Assembly: GCA_024196135.1 (NCBI GenBank)
Contig: JAMQCK010000039.1
Span: forward strand, 1 to 64,000
Reading direction: 5' to 3'
DNA from: Pleurotus ostreatus/Saccharomyces cerevisiae fusant
Taxonomy: Eukaryota; Opisthokonta
Length of the DNA stretch: 64,000 nucleotides
Shown here piece by piece: positions 11,764-22,214 of this stretch; positions within the stretch are counted from its first letter, which is position 1; each line of letters begins with the position of its first letter. The position numbers and the translations under genes are program-made. A model generated the notes under the pieces. That model had not been told where the DNA came from, ran no database searches, and saw only the letters and a program-made list of their open reading frames with translations.

Positions 11764-12785
11764 ATGGGCCTCCTTACCATCATCCGTAAGAGTCGGCAGA
11801 AGGAAAAGGAAATGCGCATCTTGTTCCTGTGAATGCTGGCCTCTTTGCAAGGATCGGCGGTGGCGCTGAGCATGATTAGCGGCCTCGATAACGCTGGCAA
11901 GACGACGATTCTGAAGAAGCTGAACAACGAGGATATCATGAGCATCAGTCCGACTCTCGGTTTCAATATCCGCACCTTCACGTACAACGGGTAAGCGGAC
12001 CATCTGTACCAAAGCCGTTTGCAGCTTGAGCTTGATGAACATGTCCCTGCGCCGTCACCAGATTCACTCTGAATATCTGTAGGACAATTCTTTTCGTCTG
12101 TTATGCACGGTCTCTCACATCTGATTGGATTCTAGGGGACGTTGGTGGTCAACGCACTCTCCGCCCTTATTGGCGCAATTACTTCGAGCAGACGGACGCC
12201 ATCGTCTGGGTCGTCGACTCTGGTGACCGCATGCGCATGGAGGATTGCAAGCAGGAACTGCACGCCCTATTGACCGAAGATGTACGTGCATGTCAATTTT
12301 TTTGCGCTAGTCAAAGAATGGTCTCCCAGAGTGGACGCTGTCGCGAGCTGCCTTCGCACTGTTTATTGGACCCATCCTGGAGCCTTCCGACTGACCTCGT
12401 TTCGTAGCGTCTCTCAGGCGCATCTCTCTTGATATTCGCCAACAAGCAGGATCTTCCTGGATCTATGTCGTCTGCGGAAATATCTGAAGTGCGTCTACCA
12501 TTTCATCCGCCCCCTTCACAGTCATTCGCGCGCGTAACATCTGCACTAACCACTCACTCCCCCCAGGCCATCGATCTCCCCTCCATCCACTCCCACAACT
12601 GGAAGATCCAGTCCTGCAGCGCCGTCACCGGCGAGAACCTCCTCGAAGGCTTGGACTGGGTCGTCAACGATGTAGCTGGGCGCTTGTACTACGGCGCTGT
12701 GAAAGATAACGCGGCAGCGGTACAGGCTCAGGCAGGAACGTCGGCGAGGATGCAGATGCTGCCGCCGAAGACGGTAGCTGCGTGA
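11764..12785 (+). CDS. ARL2: Arf-like small GTPase Arl2, 212 aa
   Basis: The model has six exons: 11764-11828, 11880-11990, 12062-12078 (17 nt), 12136-12281, 12408-12488 and 12567-12785 (639 nt). The protein begins [18 protein letters not shown], almost the Arl2 N-terminal helix. It has the P-loop GLDNAGKT, switch I SPTLGFNI, switch II WDVGGQ, guanine motif NKQD and [11 protein letters not shown]. Arl2/Alp41/Cin4 regulates tubulin folding cofactors and microtubule biogenesis and releases cargo from PDE-delta-like carriers. The protein is about 25 residues longer than animal Arl2; the extra Ala/Gln-rich tail after the last helix may be lineage-specific. Gly-2 is present, but members of this branch are not generally myristoylated. 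Confidence 0.94.
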
Positions 12786-12928
12786 AGAGCAGGATTTTTG
12801 ATTGTACATTGCATAGCAAGCCAACATCAGAATTGCCACTAACGCACATCTGAAGCCTCGTTCAAAGTATCTCCAAGGCACCACAGCACGACCACTGTTT
12901 ACTTTCTTGAGCTTACAATATTTTCAGA

Positions 12929-14194
12929 TCAAGTTGATCCGCCCATCTCCCCGAGGGTAGACCCCAAGTGCTTCCGGAAAGCTGCTTTCAGCTGCATCGC
13001 TAACGGAACATCGGTCGGCACACGCATCTGAGGCGAGGCGATGCCACAGACGCCATTCTTGGGATCGATGAACTGAAGAAGGTCAGTGAGCCTAAGAAGA
13101 CGCAATTGCCAGTGATGCGAGCGAAGGTATCTCACCCAGGCCGTGTTGTGTCCACCTCCCCAAATGAGCGTGCCCTTCCCCAAGTCCGGGTCCCCATCAC
13201 CAACCAGCAGCCCCCCCAGTCCCATATTGCGTCCCTCACCTGAAGTCCCGCAACCAAACGCAGGTCCCGCTGGCCCCGCCAAAGCAGCCTGCAGCGCCTC
13301 ATCCGCCTTCCCCTCCAACTGCGGCCTAAACACCCCCTTCACCATCTCCCTCCCCAACACCCTCCCATCATCCCTCAATATACTCTCCAAAACCGCCACA
13401 TACGCCCTCGCCGTCACATACGCTCCATGCCCACCATAGCACACCTCGCCCCCGTCCGTCCAGTCGAACCCGCCCACCGCCGCCAGGCCCTTGCCCTCCG
13501 GATCGTCCGGGTTCAGGTCGGGCATGCGCGCGCCCAGCCCCTCGCGCACGGGGAAGAACGAGAGGTCGGTGGGCGGCGCGCTCACTGGGGCGAAGACGTG
13601 CTCGCGCAGGTAGGCGTCGAGGCGCTGACCCGATGCGCGCTCGACGAGGCAGGCCGCGACGTCGGGCCCGTGGCCGTACATCCAGCCCTCGCCGGGTTGG
13701 TGCGTCGCGGGAATGAGGAAGCGCGAGACTTGGTCGGGCGCGGGGTTTGGTGGCGGGTTGGCGGCGCGATACTGGGCGCGCAGTGGATTGAAGAACGCAT
13801 AATCCATACCCGACGAATGCGTGAGCAGTTGGCGAAGCGTGAGAGGCTTTTCAAGCGGGACGGTCGTCGCTTGTTTCGTGTCTGGGTCAAAGGCGGTAAG
13901 GACGCCCAGCGCAGTCAGGTCAGGCAGCGTAGGGCGTAGATCCTCGTCTAGGTTCAGCTTCCCCTTCTCAACGAGCTGCAGGCCCGCGAGCGTTGTCAGA
14001 AGCTTAGTCGCTGATGCCATGTACGGTAGCGAGTCGGGCGAGAGAGGCTTCGTCGTCCCGTCTGGTGCGGTCTGCGTGCCGATGTACTTCGAGTACACGG
14101 CGCCTGAGGTAGAGCGTCCCTCTATGACGACGCCGTAAATCTTGCCATCGGCGATGGCATCGCGGAAGGGTTGTTCCAGGGCTTGGGCCGACAT
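12929..14194 (-). CDS. serine beta-lactamase-like / LovD-type protein, 400 aa
   Basis: There are two exons, 14194-13136 and 13072-12929 (1203 nt). Residues SATK form the SxxK catalytic motif of class C beta-lactamases, DD-peptidases and the fungal LovD-like acyltransferase/esterase group. A second motif, HSSGMDY, and a tyrosine motif, MYGHGPD, follow. The C-terminal GGGHNTAW plus IDPKNGVCGI box is typical of the fungal branch. There is no signal peptide, so a cytosolic esterase/transesterase role is likely; the substrate is unknown. The 63-nt intron (13073-13135) is a multiple of three and free of stops, so retention would add 21 residues. A TATATAAG box lies on the coding strand at 14287-14294, about 95 bp upstream of ATG. 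A decayed paralogue lies at 26202-26444. Confidence 0.88.
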   Translation of the reverse strand: MSAQALEQPFRDAIADGKIYGVVIEGRSTSGAVYSKYIGTQTAPDGTTKPLSPDSLPYMASATKLLTTLAGLQLVEKGKLNLDEDLRPTLPDLTALGVLTAFDPDTKQATTVPLEKPLTLRQLLTHSSGMDYAFFNPLRAQYRAANPPPNPAPDQVSRFLIPATHQPGEGWMYGHGPDVAACLVERASGQRLDAYLREHVFAPVSAPPTDLSFFPVREGLGARMPDLNPDDPEGKGLAAVGGFDWTDGGEVCYGGHGAYVTARAYVAVLESILRDDGRVLGREMVKGVFRPQLEGKADEALQAALAGPAGPAFGCGTSGEGRNMGLGGLLVGDGDPDLGKGTLIWGGGHNTAWVRYLRSHHWQLRLLRLTDLLQFIDPKNGVCGIASPQMRVPTDVPLAMQLKAAFRKHLGSTLGEMGGST

Positions 14195-14934
14195 GATGTC
14201 TGATCCTTACCTGAGCGTCAGCGAGTGCAAGGTCAAGGCAAGGGTGGAATGGACCAGAGTATCTGCTGCACTTCTTCGCCCTCAGACTTATATACAGTGT
14301 ACGAGCGCTCGATGACTACCGCCGACTCCAACGCAGTGATCAGGTGCGCGTGCCAACTGCAACACGAACAGGCTGAGTCCTTTTTGGCCAGCGCTCATAC
14401 GCATCGAACGTCACACCATCCAATTCATCAAGTCTGCCCACCAACAGGCAAAGACAATTCCATTCTTCGCCCCGAGGACGACTTCAAGTCAGTAAGTACT
14501 AGGTAAAGTCCACAAAAAGTCATGTCAGACATACAACTGTAACCGAGAACGTCGTCAGAAGTCGTACGCCAGACACACCATCGTAAACTAAACCGTCGTA
14601 AGTAAATTAACTACATCTAGGTAGCAAGCAAACACCCGTCTCCACGAAGTGAATCGAGATAATCCACGAAGAGATTCGAGAGGATCAAACCGGAAGCACA
14701 GTCAAGACAAGAGGCAGATGAATAGGTAGGTACGTAGCACTGTAGCAGAGATGTATAAAATGATACAAGTTGTATATGACTAGCGAGACCGATAGCGTAC
14801 GAGATACAGCATTGAGTGACGAAAGCAAGAGGCGACACGGAAGACAGGCGGCGGGGGTAGCGCAGGGGCAAATCGAATAAGGATAGGGTGGATCAGTCCG
14901 AGTCAGAGAAACCGTTCAGAAAGAAAGGACGGCC
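14195..14934. other. intergenic: beta-lactamase-like promoter and PPR gene 3' flank
   Basis: The part adjoining 14194 carries the TATATAAG box at 14287-14294 (minus strand). The part near 14600-14900 is the AT-richer 3' flank of the PPR gene. No additional gene was recognised. Confidence 0.55.
14287..14294 (-). promoter_or_regulatory. TATA box of the beta-lactamase-like gene
   Basis: TATATAAG on the minus strand lies about 95 bp upstream of the start codon at 14194. That is a normal position for a basidiomycete core promoter of a regulated gene. Confidence 0.55.
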
Positions 14935-17900
14935 TCATAGGAAAGGATCGGACATGATGCCCTCGATTCGCCGGACGACACTGTCGGGGTATCCTCTGCG
15001 ACAACAGTGAGTACGAGTTCATGTAGGTAGCGGAAGGGACAGGACGCACCTTGATCGTAATCGCTGCAGAAGTTCGGAAACACGGTCCCGATTTTGTGCG
15101 CCGAGCTCGGCGCGTACCATCTCCTCCCAAGTCGATGGCTGTGGACGACATTGAGCAACAGAACACGGGCATCGAACACATTTCAACTCACCTCACGATA
15201 GACGGCGTCCGTCCCATCGCCCTGCGTGCGCGCCGACACCATCGTCGCGTCGTGCGCAACGTGGTTGCCCGGCGCCGCAACACCATACGGCGGGTCCGAC
15301 AAGCTCTCAAAGATGCGCCTCGCCGACTCAAGGTCGTCCGCGCGGCTGTATCCCTTGATGAGCGCATTCGCGATGTAAGCCGTCATCCGGATACCGCCGT
15401 CGCGCATCCGGCGCATGTACTCCCCGAGGAGGTCCGGGCGCTTGTGCGTGACGAAGACGTTGAAGAGCGCCTCGTAGACGATCGCGTCGTGCCCGTTCTC
15501 CAGGCGCGACTCGGGCACGGTGGTGAACAGCCGGAGCGCCTCGTCGAGGTTCTTCTGCGCGGAGCCGTACGAGTTGATGAGCGCGGCGAACTGCGCGGAG
15601 GTGAGCCGGCCGACGCCGCCGAGCAGCTGGTCCTTGATCTTCTCCATCATCTCGCGGTTCACGGGCTCGACATTGCCGTAGACGTCGAGGAGCAACTGAA
15701 TGGGAGGTTAGTATATGGGACTTCGTATTCGGAATTCGAGTAACGCACCTTCCAAGTATGCTCGTTCTCCTTTGCGCCAGATGCCTTGAGCTTCTCATAG
15801 TACGCAAGCGCGCGCTCACGGTTCGGCTTCGTCATCGTGAAGAGCTGCATCATCGTGTTGTACGGCGCGGCCTTAGGCCTGAAGTTGGGCATGGCCTCCA
15901 TCTCCTCGAACAGCAGCTCCGAGCTCGCGACATCGCCGACGCGTGCACAAGCGCTGATGACCGTACCGTAGGTGACAGACGACGGGTTAATGTTCTGCTC
16001 CTTCATCGCCTGGAAGAGCTCAAGGGCCGTGTCCGTCTTGCGCGCCTTCGAGAGCTTCGAGATGATGTTGTTGTACAGGAACAGGTTCGGGCGCACGCCG
16101 CCGATCTGGCTCTCGTTGAAGAGCGCGAGTGCGTTCGAGGTGTCGTCCGTGGTGTCCTTGACCTGCATGATCAGCGCTGCGTACGCATCAGCCGACGGGT
16201 ATCCGCCCTGCTCGATCATGCGCTGGCGGTACTGATATGCCGTGTCGAAGTCGCCGGCGTGCGCGTAGGCGATAACCATGGAGTTCTCCACCGCGAACCA
16301 AGCCGCCATCTGGCGCTGCTGGTCGTTGCCGAGGACCTTGAAGATGCTCTGTGCGACGCTGTACGCCTGGCGAACCTCGTCCAGCATGCGCGCGCGGCCA
16401 CATGACTCGATCAACCGGCCCGTAGTCTGCGCATTCGGCAAGCGTCCGCGCTTGGCGGCGTTGATGAAGACGTCGAAGGCTTCACGAGTCTTGGGCGCGA
16501 GAGCGTGGAAGGTGAGCTCGTGGATGTGGCGGGAGACGTGGTGGTCGACGCGCGGGTTGCGGGGGACGATCGAGTCCGGGGTAGGGGGCGGGGCCTGAGC
16601 CTCGGCCTTGGACGTCGGCGCGACCAAGCTCTCCGCGAGGACCTTGTGCTCGATAGCCGCGTCGGATAAGAGACCAGCGTACGCGTCGCCGAGCTTGCGC
16701 AGCTCCTCCTTCGCCTGCTGGGTGCCCTGGAACGCGTGAACCAATCTGCCGAGGAGGTCAGTGCGCGCGGTGAACAGCTCCTTCGCGACCGCGACCTCGG
16801 GCGCGAGGGAGCCGAGGACAGTGATAAGGTGCGATGCGGGCGCGCGGGCAGTCTCAACGCTTGCGAGGGCGGCCGCAAAGACGAGCGCCCTGTCCTCGGT
16901 GGGAAGATCGCGGATGAGGGCCGCGTCGGGCGGCTGGGACGTAAACGCGGTGTCGACCATCAGCAGGCGCTCGTGGGACTGGGGCAGCTGCGCGAACAGC
17001 TCCGCCTTGGCAAGGTCCATGGCGTAATCGAAGGGGACGACGAGGCCGGGGAACGCGTCGAGGCGGGCCATGCAGTGGGTGTACGCGTGCTGGACAACCT
17101 GGAGGGCGGTGATCTGATCGGGGGCATCCTGGGCTACCATGGCGTTGAGCGTCGCGAAGACGTCGAGCGCGGGGAGAACATGGCCGCAGTCGAGGTACGT
17201 AGCGACGGCCTGGAGGGAGAGACGAACGCGATCGTGGAAGGCGAGCGGGGGCCGGATGACATGGGCGAGGACGTCGGGGGCGGGGTGGGAGTGCGCGCGG
17301 GCGAGGTTGGCGGAGAAGACGAGGAGGCAGTCGGTGTCGCGGAGGGGGACCTCGCCGCGGGCGTCGAGATCGGCGAGGCGGGCGAAGAGTGCGTTGATGT
17401 CGTCGACGATGGATGCGTCCGCGCGGGCAGCGTCTGCGAGCCCGTCGAGCATGAGGTCCCAGGCGAGGCGGTCGGGGCGGGCGATGGACGGCATCGGCGC
17501 GTACGGGTCGGCGGGCGGCGCGTCGGCCTGCTGCAGAAGCCGGTCGAACCAGCTCTGCGCCGTCGAGATGTCGCCTGACCGGACAAACCCGCCGATCACC
17601 GCCGCAAACGTGGACGATGCCGTGCTCGGCACAAGCTCGGCACTCCCCGACATCATCGTCTCCAGCAGCGCGACGCCCTCCTGCGGCTCCCCACACCGGA
17701 ACGACGCCTCGATCATCTGGTTGTACACCTGGACGTGCTCCCGGCGGCCTGACTCGTCCAGAGCCAGCCGTCCTGCCCTCGCCGCCGTCTGGTACTCCTC
17801 GAATACAGCCCGCACGTTTTCCAGCTGCCCGTTCGCTGCATACACCTGAATGAGATACCCGTACAGCGACGGCGCGAGCTGCTCGTCCTTGCGCGCCTCA

Positions 17901-19139
17901 ACCTGACCGAAGATCGTGACCGCCGCGCTGGCGTCCCCGTGCGCCGCGCACGAACGCAAGAACGCCGTGAGCATGTGCATCGGGATCGTTGACGCGCCAT
18001 TGAGCGAGACAATGGTGTGGAACATCGACAGCGCGGACACAAAGTTCGTCTCCGCGCGCAGGCCCTCGACCTGCGCGTCGAGCTCCTGCTCGCCGGCACG
18101 ATTGATGCGCGTCTCCAGTGCGGTGATCTGGTTGTGGACCTCCACATCGCGAACAAGCAGGGCCTCGGAGAGGATCAGGTAGGTGCGCAGGTTGGGAAGG
18201 ACGGAGGCACGAATCATGCGGTTGTAGACATCGAGCAGGTACGTGAGCGGCTCGCCCTCGCGGCGCGTCGCGTAGATGGTCTCGAGTGCAAGGTTGTAGT
18301 CGCGAGTAGACGGGGAGGTGACCGTGGAGAGGAAGTGAGAGACAGCCTCGGCGGCAAGGAGCGCGTCGCCGGATTCCTTCGCGGCGAGGACAGTGGCCTG
18401 AGCCTCAGAAACCGGGGTGGACTGCCGTGCAGGTGTCGGTGCGACATCGATCGGCGGCAGCTGCTTGCCTGACGCGGTATCAACGGACACCGTCGAGTTG
18501 CGCCTGACGAGCAGTGGCGACGCAGGCGCCTGGGGGTCGCTCGAGATCGACGACGTCGAGTTACGACGCGATAACCGCGGCGGGACCGCATCGAGGACTT
18601 CCTCCTCCTCAACATCAACCACCGCCTTGTCCGCGTCCGCGGCGGCGAGCGTGTGCCGTGAGCGCGCGTGCAGGCGCAGCGCCTGGACGATGCTGGCATT
18701 TTCGAGTGTGAGCGGGTGCACAGACACCGACTGGCTGCGCAGACGCAGGCCAGCACGACGCGGCTTGGGATGACGGAGAGGGTGCACGTCCTCGGCGTCT
18801 TCCTGCGTCACCGACACATCTGCGCCGGTCTGCGCGTGAGCTTGAGTTACAGCGCGTCCTGGAGCACCCTGCAAATCTCGTGAGTGTGCGCATACACTCT
18901 GTTTGCGACTAGACACGCACCGCAAACGAATGCGAGAACCTGCTCCCGTTATACTTCGCGCCGCCATGGCCGCCCCAGTTGCTCGAGCGGCGGTCAGACG
19001 AGGGTACGAGCGGCGCGCCCGTCGAGTCGAAGAAGCCCGGCGACTGGTGGAACACATTCCGGAAGGCGGCCTGGTTCTGGACGGCGGCGGCGGCGCGCGT
19101 CGAGGTGTGGAGGATGTGGGAGGCGACCTTGGGCAGCAT
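14935..19139 (-). CDS. large mitochondrial pentatricopeptide-repeat protein, 1330 aa
   Basis: The model has five exons: 19139-18921, 18868-15749, 15695-15192, 15138-15050 and 14995-14935 (3993 nt). The N-terminus (MLPKVASHILHTSTR...) is basic and rich in Ser/Ala, consistent with a mitochondrial presequence. Many 35-residue helical repeats are readable, for example YNQMIEASFRCGEPQEGVAL, LYNNIISKLSKARKTDTALE, TYGTVISACARVGDVASSEL and ANALIKGYSRADDLESARRI. The protein ends SDPFL. Large fungal PPR proteins of this kind (Pet309 of yeast, CYA-5 of Neurospora) bind and activate COX1 mRNA; similarity in size and layout suggests a related role, but orthology is inference. Loss would be expected to affect mitochondrial gene expression. 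Confidence 0.85.
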
Positions 19140-20643
19140 GGTCGCTGGGGGCCGAAGCCGGCGGTGCGGGCGGGGTCACTGGCGGGACGTGGTGCGGTGA
19201 CCGGGAAGCGAGCGGAACAGCTGGCGCCTAGCCTAGCTTGGTGTGGATGCGGGGGCGTCTGGGTGGTACGCCCGGGGTAGAAGAGCCAGGTAATGGAAAG
19301 GCTCTAGGCGCGGGGGCCTGTGGTCGGTGGTGGGGTGATCCCGGTGGTGGGGGGCTGGTCCCGGTGGTGGGGGGTGAGAGGAAGAGGGAACGAATGAACG
19401 TCCGCCCGTTTTGAGCTTGAAGCGGTGCGTGGCGCTTTTTGTCAGGGTCGTCACGCCGCCCGAGTCAGTCACCTGCGGGTTGCTTGCGTATCGCGCGCGG
19501 CAGCCAACGAACAGGCGCCGGACGTAAAACCTCGGGCACTCCCGGCTTGTGATTCCGAATGTCGGCGCCACATTCGATCGGGAAATTCCCCGCACTGGTC
19601 ACCGTGACTCACAGTCAACCTTAACGCACTTTCGACGACATATAATAGTCCACAGCTCAGCAAGAAAGCCTCAAAGTCATAGAAATTGCCAGACATACAA
19701 CTCTAATGCTTCTCCAGGCAATAAGGCCAAGCTTGCGTCTCACGTGATATGCACCTGCAGACACCCACAAGCATAAAAGCTGGGCCGCTGAGGAGAAATC
19801 CATGGCGCGTTAAATAACCAGCAAGAGGTTTCGCGCTGATGATGTCAGCCTGAGCATGACTGGTGGCGCTGGCGGCTGCTTCTGCGCGCCTGTATACTTC
19901 TGTCGTGGTGGGTACTAGGTATACACATGTATTTTGAAAGAGGAGAGAACTAATGAAACGGGGGAAAGTCGTTGAGATCAAAGCAGTAGTTCTACGAGTG
20001 GCGTTGGCTCACCAGCAAGACTTTCTGTCTGCTCAGCTATGTGAGATGGAAGGAAAGATCAAGACGCAAAAGCGCAGACGCGACAGACATTCCCGTGACC
20101 GCGCTTGTCCTCATGTCACGGCGAGAGGCCCGGGAGTCCGGCGTGCTGCTCGACGTCCCGGTGTCGTCGATTTTGTGTCCGTATACCAGTAGTACAACGT
20201 CGCAAACGATGAGAAAGTATGCTCGAGCGTCCGAGATAAAGCAGTCCCAAGCGTCCATTCAATCGGGCATCGTCTTCCTTCGATGCGATTCGACTCACTG
20301 CGCGATGGTCGGCTTCAAGTTGACCTCCCCTTAGGATCGTGACCTGCTGAATTCCGATTACACCTCAATCCTCGTATCCACCTCGAATCACCTGCCAATA
20401 TCCCACTCTGCGCCAGCCTACCCTCGCCGACTACCGCGATGGCTTGTCGATTCGGATATGCGAAGCGCATAGGCGTCATGCCGTAGGCTGACGTCGTCTT
20501 CGGGCCCCAGATGCGTACATCAGGTAGCACTTAAAGTGTATTGTACAGAGATCGTGTCGTACACACCTTATCCATGAGAAAACCCCGCACCTCCTCGCAG
20601 TCTTACACACATACGATGGCAGATCGCGCAAAATCCGAGGACT
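19140..20643. other. 1.5-kb intergenic region between PPR start and Cgi121 end
   Basis: This is one of the longest gene-free stretches between genes. It includes a G-rich tandem repeat (19324-19379), a near-palindrome GTCACCGTGAC at 19598-19608 and short open frames of 70-120 codons without recognisable domains or splice partners. The first 300-500 bp should be the PPR promoter. A small lineage-specific gene at 19700-20260 cannot be excluded, but nothing supports one. Confidence 0.5.
19324..19379. repeat. G-rich tandem repeat (CGGTGGTGGGG units)
   Basis: Three successive copies of CGGTGGTGGGG with 4-9 nt tails (TGATCC, GGCTGGTCC, GGTGAGAG) are seen about 190 bp upstream of the PPR start codon. 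Repeated GG/GGGG runs could form a G-quadruplex in the upstream region; this is inference. Confidence 0.55.
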
Positions 20644-21579
20644 TCACGCAAGCACCGTCTTCGCCGCTACCGTACTCGTCACAATGTTGTCTACCAGCAG
20701 GCACTCCGCCGGCGTGTCCCCCTTCAGCTTTTGCACCGCCGCCTCTCCGTTCAGTTTGTGGTACTGGATAGACCTCATCAGCCCCGTCATCAAGATGCAT
20801 CATGCGCGTCCCTTGCTCTATCGCATAAAACCAAAGCGAACACCACTCACCTTCTTCACCGCCGCCCAATCTACCACGTTCGGCAGCTCATCTACCGGCC
20901 GCTTCTCACCCTGCACCACCGCGTCCGCTGCCGCGCGCGCTTGCTCTTCCCCTACCTGGGGTGCGCATATACGCACGACGAGCAAGGAGGTGCTCCCATC
21001 GGAGACGCCATATCGTCTGATCGCTTCGGAGATCTGAGTGGGCGCAGCGACAGTCAGCTTTCGACTCTTGTGCTTCGTCCTGCCTTCGATGTGCCCCGAT
21101 GCTATGACATCGTAAACGAGGTCACCCCTAGCCTCTCGCAAGGTTTGAGGGTGAGACGAAAGGATACTCACGTTGTTTGTTGGGTTCAGCATGAACAGAA
21201 TCTCCGAATGCACCGTCTTCGTCCTCAGCGCCCCGCGCGCAGCGGCTAAGACGGCCTGGTGAATCGCGGTCCGGAGATGCAGACGGCTTGTCACCTGTAG
21301 ACGGTCTCGTTTCAGCATTCAAGACACGAGAGTAGGATCAGAAAGCCAAGCAGCCGATATTTTACAGGCCTTCCTCGATGAATTCGCTGAACTCACCAAT
21401 CTCGCATCTATGAAAGCAAAGTCGACCGCCTCGCGCTCCTTGTCGCCTGCTTCACCTTCTGCAGTGGCAGCAGCGACGATGCGTTTCCTGATTTCGGCCG
21501 AATTTGTGACGTTTGTGTACAGTGCGGTGTGGCAGATGGAGAGGTCGTGGGGGACGTGTGAGAGGGTAAAGGATTCCAT
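20644..21579 (-). CDS. CGI121: KEOPS/EKC complex subunit Cgi121 (TPRKB), 202 aa
   Basis: There are four exons, 21579-21397, 21294-21172, 21033-20851 and 20763-20644 (609 nt). Diagnostic text includes LSHVPHDLSICHTALYTNV near the start, FAFIDARLVTSRLHLRTAIH, VHSEILFMLNPTNNISEAI and RRYGVSDGSTSLLVVRI. Cgi121 binds Bud32 and the 3' CCA end of tRNA in the KEOPS complex, which makes t6A at A37 of ANN-decoding tRNAs; it also affects telomere maintenance in yeast. The protein is about 20 aa longer than yeast Cgi121, mainly in the C-terminal part. The second to last junction keeps the frame YHKLNGEAAV. A CGCGTGACGCG half-palindrome (21766-21776) and the motif GCGAAGTTGAACTTTGC (21774-21790) lie about 190 bp upstream. 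Confidence 0.93.
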
Positions 21580-22214
21580 GATGAAAGGAAGGGTGGCGGA
21601 AACGTTGGTTCAAGCAAATGATTCGAAGAGAGATTACTCAAGAAAGATGTCGAGCGTAGGTAAACCGTACGCGCGGCTCAGAGCCAGAGATGGTGGAAGA
21701 GATCACCGCTGAGATGAGGAAGTCAGGGGCAAACTCAACCGTTCACGTGCTTCTTTTCTGACGATCGCGTGACGCGAAGTTGAACTTTGCCACGGGTTTA
21801 CTGACAATTACTGTGCCAGGTGGTGTAGAGGACTAAGCATGGGTACTCTATGATGTATCTAAGAGGATATTCTGTCCATAAGAGTATAGAAGGAAAGTCC
21901 TCGTAGACGATCGTGTATCGTATCTGCGATGGGTGAACTACATACAGGGAAGGAAATGCGAAGAGCGAAAGGCTATGTAGTTACAAGCGTTGTATGAATG
22001 TATGTAGAGAGCGACTATACAAAGGGCTGCGAGCCACGTCTAGGGCTCGCGCCTCCAAAAGTACACAAATATGAATAGTGGCATAATTTACATATCACTG
22101 TCATCGTCCGCTCGCGCACGGCCAACGTCCCAAGTGTGCATATAAATCCAGCGAGCTCGCTAATCTCTACGTATCGTCCGCTACCACCGAGTTGTCTCGA
22201 CAGCCTCCCTGCAA
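21580..22214. other. intergenic: Cgi121 promoter, MDR-like gene 3' flank
   Basis: The region holds the Cgi121 promoter with two overlapping motifs (21766-21790) and a CACGTG E-box near 21735. The rest is the AT-rich 3' flank of the minus-strand gene ending at 22215. No other gene is seen. Confidence 0.55.
21766..21790. promoter_or_regulatory. CGCGTGACGCG and GCGAAGTTGAACTTTGC motifs upstream of Cgi121
   Basis: CGCGTGACGCG (21766-21776) overlaps GCGAAGTTGAACTTTGC (21774-21790). The second string occurs identically (17/17) at 49834-49850, where it is also directly followed by GTGACGC. It shares 14/14 bases with the reverse strand at 53048-53061. The recurrence upstream of unrelated genes suggests a transcription-factor site. 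Confidence 0.5.

Noticed and set aside
16736..17578. 280-codon plus-strand frame opposite the PPR gene
   Set aside because: It is the complement of a GC-rich coding exon, with no splice or domain support.
19700..20258. Possible small membrane-protein gene on the minus strand
   Set aside because: The frames are short, lack splice partners that extend them, and show no family signature. They could be chance.
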